DNA of 5,352 nucleotides, from NCBI GenBank assembly GCA_007134665.1, contig SLKH01000103.1, positions 1-5,352 of the forward strand, in the 5' to 3' direction. This stretch comes from Balneolaceae bacterium. Lineage in GTDB: Bacteria > Bacteroidota > Rhodothermia > Balneolales > Balneolaceae. Each line of letters begins with the position of its first letter. The stretch's first letter is position 1. This document shows positions 1-4,690 of this stretch, one piece after another. The notes under the pieces were generated by a model. The model was not told the DNA's origin. It saw nothing but the letters and a program-made list of their open reading frames with translations, and did no database searches. Position numbers and translations under genes: made by a program.

Positions 1-752
1 CGCTGCTGCCGGGCGGTATCGGCTTTAGGGGCATAGAGGATGCGGTTATCCCTGAATTCCCGGTCAATCAGGGCGAGCTGGCTTGAGTTCCATCCGATGT
101 TATCCAGGTATTTTTCGAAGATGGCTGGTTTTACAGGTTCTTTTTCGTTTAGCATAACCAGAGCGACCTGCTGTGCCTGAAAGGTCATCACGTTTCCATA
201 GATCGGAAAAGGTGCTTTTTCAGGTGCGTATGGAGCAGGATACCAGTCCCAGGGCCAGCCTGAACCAAAATGGTGGTCGTCGTAATGTCCGTCATAATAA
301 GCCAGGGTTTCCTCACGGCCTTTCAGGAAACGGAAAGCCGCATCGTTGTTGAAATTGGAATTCAGGAATGTGGGGTCACCGGTTCCCCGGAAATAGAGGG
401 TGTCATTTTGTATGGTGTACCTCAGTGCAGGGAGTGTATCCGGCAATGCATTCAGCGCTGCATAAAGGGTAAATATCTTCGTGTTGGAAGCAGGTGTATA
501 AAAAAGTTGTGCATTGTGTTCGTGAAGCATCTCACCGGTGTCCGGGTCATAAAGAGCAAATCCGGTCATACTCTGCGAGAATACTGAGGATTTCATGAAA
601 AATTCGTCGAGAGGGGTAAAATCATCCTCAATAACATCTGTGACAGTTTCCGCGGTTTTGCAACCTGAAATCCACAGGATCAACAGGGGGAGTAACACCA
701 GAGGCATGGCTAACCTGAATCGCTGGCCAACCATGGATTGGAATTTGTTCAT
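1..752 (-). CDS. dacB: D-alanyl-D-alanine carboxypeptidase/endopeptidase (PBP4, family S13), lipoprotein, 3' end outside window
   Basis: The minus strand is open from ATG at 752 to the left edge (250 full codons; the C-terminus is missing). An in-frame stop lies three codons upstream, so this is the most upstream ATG; Met7 is an alternative. The N-terminus is a hydrophobic signal ending in a lipobox, Ile28-Ser-Gly-Cys31, implying a lipid-anchored protein facing the periplasm. PASNTK places the catalytic SxxK motif at Ser89-Lys92. GTGDPTF at 123-129 matches the GGGDPT-like motif of S13 enzymes, and GSGWPWDWY at 163-171 matches the family's GW-WDD segment. In E. coli PBP4 this family cleaves terminal D-Ala and D-Ala-mDAP crosslinks of peptidoglycan; I transfer that role by homology. 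The later SxN and KTG motifs would lie beyond the edge, so completeness cannot be judged. The gene is divergent from the sensor kinase. I see no good Shine-Dalgarno. Identity as S13 is confident; the exact dacB symbol less so. Confidence 0.9.
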   Translation of the reverse strand, partial: MNKFQSMVGQRFRLAMPLVLLPLLILWISGCKTAETVTDVIEDDFTPLDEFFMKSSVFSQSMTGFALYDPDTGEMLHEHNAQLFYTPASNTKIFTLYAALNALPDTLPALRYTIQNDTLYFRGTGDPTFLNSNFNNDAAFRFLKGREETLAYYDGHYDDHHFGSGWPWDWYPAPYAPEKAPFPIYGNVMTFQAQQVALVMLNEKEPVKPAIFEKYLDNIGWNSSQLALIDREFRDNRILYAPKADTARQQ

Positions 753-780
753 ATGGGGTTATTGATGCATATTATCTGTT

Positions 781-786
781 ATTATA
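781..786 (-). promoter_or_regulatory. Possible -10 element (TATAAT) for the PBP4 gene
   Basis: On the minus strand the sequence reads TATAAT, 28 bases upstream of the PBP4 start codon. The matching -35 region would fall inside the 791-821 palindrome, where only a weak TTGTTT (805-810, 18-bp spacing) is present. Bacteroidota primary sigma factors usually prefer TAnnTTTG, so a perfect TATAAT may be coincidence in AT-rich DNA. If real, the palindrome would overlap the promoter and could act as an operator. Confidence 0.3.
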
Positions 787-790
787 AACC

Positions 791-821
791 CAAAATTGTC
801 ATTGAAACAATGACAATTTTG
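791..821. repeat. Perfect inverted repeat, 14-bp arms, 3-nt loop
   Basis: Arms CAAAATTGTCATTG (791-804) and CAATGACAATTTTG (808-821) are exact reverse complements around AAA. An A-tract flanks one side and a T-tract the other, which would suit a bidirectional terminator. However, the stem is AT-rich and no annotated gene ends here; both neighbours start outward from this gap. It could be an operator for the PBP4 promoter, a leader hairpin, or a terminator of an unseen small RNA. The structure is directly visible; its function is not. Confidence 0.75.
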
Positions 822-835
822 CCCGAAGGGCAAAA
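817..835. repeat. Hairpin TTTTGCCC-GAA-GGGCAAAA, overlapping the preceding palindrome
   Basis: Eight-base arms 817-824 and 828-835 pair perfectly around GAA (TTC on the other strand), with a GC core of four pairs. Bases 817-821 are also the end of the right arm of the 791-821 palindrome, so the two stems cannot both form completely. Neither strand has a long U-tract directly after the stem, so this is not a standard intrinsic terminator. Confidence 0.6.
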
Positions 836-854
836 AAGGTCTAACGACTTTTTT
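832..854. repeat. A/T-tract hairpin with GTC-TAAC-GAC core
   Basis: A6 (832-837), one unpaired G, then GTC (839-841), loop TAAC (842-845), GAC (846-848) and T6 (849-854). Read on the plus strand it ends in a run of six T, which resembles a weak intrinsic terminator, but the GC core is only three pairs. Its first four bases, 832-835, are also in the 3' arm of the 817-835 hairpin, so these two structures compete. Confidence 0.4.
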
Positions 855-858
855 GGGA

Positions 859-884
859 TAAATGAAAATACAGTTTTTCATTTA
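859..884. repeat. Inverted repeat, 10-bp arms, 6-nt loop
   Basis: TAAATGAAAA (859-868) and TTTTCATTTA (875-884) are exact reverse complements around TACAGT. The stem is almost entirely A/T, so it would be weak as RNA. It may instead be a protein-binding dyad. It is the fourth inverted repeat within about 95 bp. Confidence 0.5.
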
Positions 885-936
885 AATAGACAGGATTCCT
901 TGTTTTCTGCAACACTTTTCGCATTTTAAAATTCAG

Positions 937-952
937 GTTACATTACAGTAAC
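937..952. promoter_or_regulatory. GTTAC-N6-GTAAC dyad upstream of the sensor kinase
   Basis: GTTAC (937-941) and GTAAC (948-952) form a 5-bp dyad with half-sites 11 bp apart centre to centre, close to one helical turn. This fits a dimeric DNA-binding protein about 85 bp before the kinase start. A LuxR-type regulator such as the one encoded downstream is a natural candidate, but dyads this short arise by chance and no factor is identified. Confidence 0.25.
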
Positions 953-993
953 ATCCTCGACTTTGATCCCGCCTGACGTGATTCACATGGATG

Positions 994-1005
994 TGTTATA
1001 TAACA
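994..1005. promoter_or_regulatory. 12-bp perfect palindrome TGTTATATAACA before the sensor kinase
   Basis: The palindrome ends 29 bases before the kinase ATG. It contains TATAAC, which could serve as a -10 element, although no well-spaced -35 is seen. Position and symmetry suit an operator overlapping the core promoter of the kinase-regulator operon. Autoregulation by the encoded response regulator would be typical of two-component systems but is inference here. Confidence 0.35.
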
Positions 1006-1034
1006 TTTAAGGTTAATATGCTATTTTCCGGCGT

Positions 1035-3923
1035 ATGGCATTTTTACGACTCACAATCATCCTGTTATTCTCATACGGATTTGCTGCAGAAGCAATTTCA
1101 CAGCATCTTCCTATTCGTTCCTATTCAATTGAGCAGGGATTGAGTGAATCGGTGGTTCACGACCTGTTCCAGGGAAGCGACGGATATATGTGGTTCGCAA
1201 CCGGTTATGGAATCAATCGGTTTGACGGCAGGGAGATGAGAACCTGGTACAGGCACCAGGGCCTGAATAGTAACCAGGTGAATACGATTACGGAAGATCA
1301 ATCCGGGCGGCTCTGGATTGGCACTGATTCCGGGATTAATATTATGGAGAAAGATACTGTGCTGAGCATGGATTTTTTGTCGGACCTACAGCGGTATTCA
1401 GTGACAGCTATTCATCAGGACACCAACAGTAACTGGTGGATCGGTACCGAAGATGCGGGTATCTGGTTACTCGATTCAAATCTTAGCCTAACCCAGTATA
1501 CAACTGTTCACGGCCTTGCGGGTAATGCAGTACGGGATATTACAGAAACCTCTGATGGTATTCTCTGGTTTGCTACTGATAACGGCCTGGGAAACCTCGA
1601 TGCAGGTAATTTCAATATATTTACGATGGAAAACGGCCTGCCGTCAGATAACCTCTTTTCCCTGGCTGCCGATGAAGATGGAGTACTCTGGATCGGCACA
1701 TCACAGGGTTTTTCCATTTTTGAAGATATGGAGTTTCGAAATTATCACACTGAACACGGCCTAAGTCATAATATGGTACAATCAATTGCTGTCGAGGCGC
1801 CGGGAAGAGCATGGCTGGCGACGGACGAAGGTGCGACATACGTTGATAACGGTACGTTCCGTAGATTCACCATTGAAGAAGGGTTGACGAGTAATATTAT
1901 CAACTCAACACTGATTGACCGGGAAGGCAATGTATGGTTTGGGACACTCGGGGGAGGGGCGAATATCTACTTTGGAGATTACTTTCATAACTATTCAACA
2001 GAAAACGGATTGACGAATAATGTAGTCACCGGGTTCCATGAAGATGAAAACAGCCATTTCTGGATATCAACGTTTGGCGGCGGAGTTATGCATTACGATG
2101 GTACTCAGATATATACTTACACTGAGAGCGACGGCCTGATTGATAACAGGGTGTTTACAACATTCAGTGATGGGACAGGTAAAATATGGGTTGGAACACG
2201 GAATGGAATATCTATTATTGAAAACGGGCAGGTTCGCTCCCCTGATGAAACATTCAGGGACATTGAAATGATCCGGGCATTTTACAGGGATCCGGATAAT
2301 GGGGATTTCTGGATCGGTACCTATAACGACGGGATCTATCACTTTTCGGGCGATAGCCTGATGATTTATGACGATACAAATCACCTTGAAAATAACACCA
2401 TTATGTCGATCCGGCAGGACAACGAAGGTAATATGTGGTTTGCAACCTATGGTGGTATAGTGGTGATCGAAGACGGGGAGTTTCACCGGTATACGATAGA
2501 AGACGGCCTTCCGAGTAATGGGGTGATCAGTATTCTGCTCGATCATGATAATGAAGCATGGGTATCTACTTTTAATGGTTTTGCGAGGTTTGACAGGGAA
2601 AACAGGATTACGGAGATGTTTGCATCAAGCTTCGGGCACTCATCAACCCTGGCCTATTTCATGTTCCAGGATCACAATAACCACTACTGGGTCGGTACCA
2701 ATATCGGAATTATCCGGTTTGATTATGAACGCTATAATGCAGCCGGTTCAACGATTGAGAGAGACCTGGCATTTCAGCTTGTGAACCGGGAGCAAGGCCT
2801 TGTAACCAATGAAATGAATGCAGGCGCACTCTATATCGATCGTACAGGAGCGGTCTGGCTCGGTACGGTGGAAGGTGTGAGCCGGTTTTTCCCGGAACGA
2901 TTCCCTGATCGGGATGTGCCTCCGATTCCGCACTTTAATGAAGTGTTATTTGCAGGAAATCCTGTGGATCCTGATCAGAGAATGACCCGAAGGCACGATA
3001 GAAACTTCCTGCAGTTTGATTTCACCGGTATCTCATTTGCTGCCCCATCACAGGTATTGTTTGAATACAGGCTCGATGGGGTGGATGAAGCGTGGACACA
3101 CGGTTATGACCGGGTGGTTCGCTATCCATCCCTCTCACCTGGTGAATATACTTTTCAGCTCAGGGCATATAATTCTGCCGGTGTCAGAAGCGAAATCATC
3201 CGAAGTTATGAATTTGAAATTGCACCTCCGATCTGGCTTCAGTGGTGGTTTTTTATGCTGATTGGGTTAATTGTGGTTGGAATAATTCTGTTTATTTACA
3301 ACTACTACAGGGTGAGCCGGCTGATTGAAATGGAACGCATGCGTGTGCAGATTGCAAGTGACCTGCACGATGATGTTGGAGCTTCATTAACGGAACTGGC
3401 ACTTCAAACCGATTTCCTGCGTACCGGTGATCTTGATGAGACTGTGGAAAATACGTTAAAACAGATAGGTGAACACAGCCGACGCATCGTATCCACCCTT
3501 GATGATATCGTCTGGTCGATTGATGCCCGGAATGATACTGCCGGTGACCTGACCGACCGGATGCAGGATCATGCCTATAAATTGCTTTCACCCATAGGTA
3601 TGATGGTTAACTTTAATTTCTCAGATCTGGATACTGAACAGCAAATTCCTGTACAAGTCAAAGAAAATCTATACCTTATATACAAAGAGTCAATAAATAA
3701 TATTGCCAAGCATTCGAATGCAGATACGGTAAATATCAGGTTGTCAATGAAGGGCAACAAATATCTGCTTGATGTAGCAGATAATGGCACGGTTAAGACC
3801 AATGGAAGAAGATCGGGCCAGGGGTTACGTAACATTAACATGCGAGCGAAAAGAATCAATGCAAATGCGATTATAGACAGAAATAACGGGTTTAATATTA
3901 AAGTTACAGGTTCGTTGAACTGA
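1035..3923 (+). CDS. Periplasmic two-component sensor histidine kinase (two-component propeller, Y_Y_Y, HisKA_3, HATPase)
   Basis: A 962-residue inner-membrane kinase that senses a periplasmic signal. Residues 1-22 are a signal peptide (Ala-Glu-Ala near 18-20). Fourteen propeller blades follow (about 26-625), each with a W-[IFLV]-[GAS]-T core, then a Y_Y_Y domain (about 640-732) and one transmembrane helix (about 738-755). The HisKA_3 dimerisation domain carries DLHDDVGASLTEL, with His778 as phosphoacceptor, and a conserved DIVWSIDARND at 824-834. The HATPase has an N box (Glu885, Asn889, His893), a G1 box (Asp916-Asn-Gly918) and a G2 box (Gly928-Gln-Gly930-Leu, Asn933). The G1 box lacks its usual second glycine (Val920). 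The partner is surely the response regulator 23 bp downstream. The start is supported by the signal peptide and an in-frame stop at 1014-1016, but there is no Shine-Dalgarno; an AAGG at 1009-1012 is placed instead for an out-of-frame ATG at 1018. In Bacteroidota such sensors often detect glycans, but no SusC/SusD or glycoside hydrolase gene is visible, so the ligand is unknown. Confidence 0.95.
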   Translation: MAFLRLTIILLFSYGFAAEAISQHLPIRSYSIEQGLSESVVHDLFQGSDGYMWFATGYGINRFDGREMRTWYRHQGLNSNQVNTITEDQSGRLWIGTDSGINIMEKDTVLSMDFLSDLQRYSVTAIHQDTNSNWWIGTEDAGIWLLDSNLSLTQYTTVHGLAGNAVRDITETSDGILWFATDNGLGNLDAGNFNIFTMENGLPSDNLFSLAADEDGVLWIGTSQGFSIFEDMEFRNYHTEHGLSHNMVQSIAVEAPGRAWLATDEGATYVDNGTFRRFTIEEGLTSNIINSTLIDREGNVWFGTLGGGANIYFGDYFHNYSTENGLTNNVVTGFHEDENSHFWISTFGGGVMHYDGTQIYTYTESDGLIDNRVFTTFSDGTGKIWVGTRNGISIIENGQVRSPDETFRDIEMIRAFYRDPDNGDFWIGTYNDGIYHFSGDSLMIYDDTNHLENNTIMSIRQDNEGNMWFATYGGIVVIEDGEFHRYTIEDGLPSNGVISILLDHDNEAWVSTFNGFARFDRENRITEMFASSFGHSSTLAYFMFQDHNNHYWVGTNIGIIRFDYERYNAAGSTIERDLAFQLVNREQGLVTNEMNAGALYIDRTGAVWLGTVEGVSRFFPERFPDRDVPPIPHFNEVLFAGNPVDPDQRMTRRHDRNFLQFDFTGISFAAPSQVLFEYRLDGVDEAWTHGYDRVVRYPSLSPGEYTFQLRAYNSAGVRSEIIRSYEFEIAPPIWLQWWFFMLIGLIVVGIILFIYNYYRVSRLIEMERMRVQIASDLHDDVGASLTELALQTDFLRTGDLDETVENTLKQIGEHSRRIVSTLDDIVWSIDARNDTAGDLTDRMQDHAYKLLSPIGMMVNFNFSDLDTEQQIPVQVKENLYLIYKESINNIAKHSNADTVNIRLSMKGNKYLLDVADNGTVKTNGRRSGQGLRNINMRAKRINANAIIDRNNGFNIKVTGSLN
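1110..2909 (+). repeat. Fourteen tandem beta-propeller blade repeats within the sensor kinase
   Basis: The blade core tryptophan recurs at residues 53, 94, 135, 178, 219, 260, 301, 343, 385, 426, 468, 509, 552 and 608. Spacing is 41-43 residues except the last interval of 56, which has about 14 extra residues before the final blade. Most blades also carry a Gly-Leu-x-x-Asn turn between strands. Fourteen blades correspond to two seven-bladed propellers, the architecture known from Bacteroides hybrid sensors of this family. They form the periplasmic ligand-sensing module. Confidence 0.85.
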
Positions 3924-3936
3924 GTAAGCAACTAAT

Positions 3937-3940
3937 GAGG
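3937..3940 (+). promoter_or_regulatory. Ribosome binding site (GAGG) for the response regulator
   Basis: GAGG lies six bases before the ATG at 3947, the best Shine-Dalgarno in the window. It sits within the 23-bp gap after the kinase stop, consistent with translation of the regulator from a shared kinase-regulator transcript. Confidence 0.75.
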
Positions 3941-3946
3941 TAAATT

Positions 3947-4582
3947 ATGGCAGTGGTCGGAATTGTTGAAGACAATAAAAAAATCAGGGATTTAATACAG
4001 CGGTATCTGGATATGCAGGATGAGTTTGAATGTCCGGTTGCCGTGGATTCCGTGGAAGAGATGCTTGAATATCTTGAAGAACACAATCCACCTGATGTAT
4101 TGCTGATGGATATTCAGCTTCCGGGAATGTCGGGTATCAAGGGAATAGGGATCATTAAACAGAAATACCCGGAGACCGAAATCATCATGCTGACCGTATA
4201 TCACGATTCCCATAAAATATTCGATTCGCTGGTTGCTGGTGCAAGCGGGTATCTGCTTAAGCATACATCATTACCGGAAATCAAGGAGTCGATCCAGACG
4301 CTGCTGGACGGCGGGTCTCCGATGTCGCCTCAGATTGCAAGAAAAGTGATCAACTACTTTAAAAAACCGAATAAACAGGTTTCTGAAGAAGATTATGGCC
4401 TTACACCAAGGGAACATGATATTATCAACGGCCTTGTAGACGGGTTGAGCTATAAGCTGATAGCAGACCGGTATGATATTTCTATTGACACCGTTCGTGC
4501 TCACATTCGAAACATTTATAAGAAATTACACGTTAACTCTAAAGCGGAAGTAATCGCGAAGTCGTTGAGAGGCGAGATTTAA
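3947..4582 (+). CDS. NarL/FixJ-family response regulator (REC plus LuxR-type HTH)
   Basis: A 211-residue cytoplasmic transcription factor of normal length for the family. The receiver domain (about 2-120) has the acidic pair Glu8-Asp9, phosphoacceptor Asp55 in LLMDIQLPGMSG, switch residue Thr83 and conserved Lys105. The aromatic switch position is Tyr102. A linker (about 121-148) leads to a LuxR-type helix-turn-helix (about 150-207): LTPRE at 152-156, the GLSYKLIADRY scaffold helix and the recognition segment DTVRAHIRNIYKKL. All residues needed for phosphorylation are present, so it should be activated by the adjacent HisKA_3 kinase, the usual pairing for NarL-type regulators. It follows the kinase by 23 bp with a good GAGG ribosome binding site, indicating an operon. 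Targets are not shown; dyads upstream of the kinase and of the next lipoprotein gene are candidates. Confidence 0.95.
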   Translation: MAVVGIVEDNKKIRDLIQRYLDMQDEFECPVAVDSVEEMLEYLEEHNPPDVLLMDIQLPGMSGIKGIGIIKQKYPETEIIMLTVYHDSHKIFDSLVAGASGYLLKHTSLPEIKESIQTLLDGGSPMSPQIARKVINYFKKPNKQVSEEDYGLTPREHDIINGLVDGLSYKLIADRYDISIDTVRAHIRNIYKKLHVNSKAEVIAKSLRGEI

Positions 4583-4592
4583 GAACCAAAAC

Positions 4593-4609
4593 CGAATCTT
4601 ATCGATTCG
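4593..4609 (+). terminator. Weak hairpin after the response regulator, possible terminator or processing site
   Basis: CGAATC (4593-4598) and GATTCG (4604-4609) pair around TTATC, 10 bases after the regulator stop. The stem is only six pairs and is followed by CATGAATATG with no T-tract. It is therefore not a standard intrinsic terminator, and termination here is doubtful. Confidence 0.3.
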
Positions 4610-4625
4610 CATGAATATGTGATAC

Positions 4626-4636
4626 AATGTGACATT
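4626..4636. promoter_or_regulatory. AATGT-G-ACATT dyad upstream of the lipoprotein gene
   Basis: A 5+1+5 inverted repeat centred about 60 bases before the lipoprotein ATG. It lies in a stretch (4617-4647) that resembles the region before the sensor kinase (991-1018): both have ATGTG, then CATTT[AG]AG[GT]TTA[AT]TA. This could be a shared regulator site, but chance similarity in AT-rich DNA is not excluded. Confidence 0.25.
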
Positions 4637-4690
4637 TGAGTTTATTAAATTGAATCAAGATGCTGTAAATACCAACAAGTTCGGGCCATC

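Larger units (their letters stand above)
753..1034. other. Divergent intergenic region rich in inverted repeats
   Basis: This 282-bp gap separates the starts of the PBP4 gene (minus) and the sensor kinase gene (plus). It must hold the promoters of both. It is AT-rich and I find no convincing coding region: the only plus-strand open frame of note, 738-929, runs through the hairpins and resembles no protein I know. What it holds is a dense set of dyads, listed separately: 791-821, 817-835, 832-854, 859-884, 937-952 and 994-1005. No clean Bacteroidota-type TAnnTTTG promoter element was found on either strand. Confidence 0.8.
4583..4690. other. Intergenic region between regulator and lipoprotein genes
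   Basis: This 108-bp AT-rich gap holds a small hairpin just after the regulator stop (4593-4609) and an 11-bp dyad AATGT-G-ACATT (4626-4636). The gap is long enough for a separate promoter for the lipoprotein. No clear -10/-35 pair or TAnnTTTG element was found, so read-through from the operon remains possible. Confidence 0.6.

Noticed and set aside
270..587. 105-codon open frame on the plus strand
   Set aside because: It lies wholly opposite the PBP4 gene, whose minus-strand frame has clear S13 motifs and a signal peptide. Its translation shows no recognisable domain.
791..854. Intrinsic terminators or a known riboswitch in the intergenic region
   Set aside because: The stems are AT-rich or have very short GC cores, no gene ends here, and I cannot match the fold to any riboswitch class by eye. 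They are reported only as hairpins.
738..929. 63-codon open frame on the plus strand in the intergenic region
   Set aside because: It overlaps the PBP4 start and runs through the palindromes, has no ribosome binding site I can see, and its product resembles nothing known. The inverted repeats explain the sequence better.
1018..1143. 41-codon frame starting at an ATG preceded by AAGG, overlapping the kinase start out of frame
   Set aside because: The AAGG at 1009-1012 is well placed for this ATG, but the product has no signal or domain, while the ATG at 1035 gives a proper signal peptide. A leader peptide coupled to the kinase is possible but unsupported.
2067..2546. 159-codon open frame on the minus strand inside the kinase gene
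   Set aside because: It is antisense to the repetitive propeller blades, where repeated codon patterns keep an opposite frame open by chance. It has no start signal or domain.
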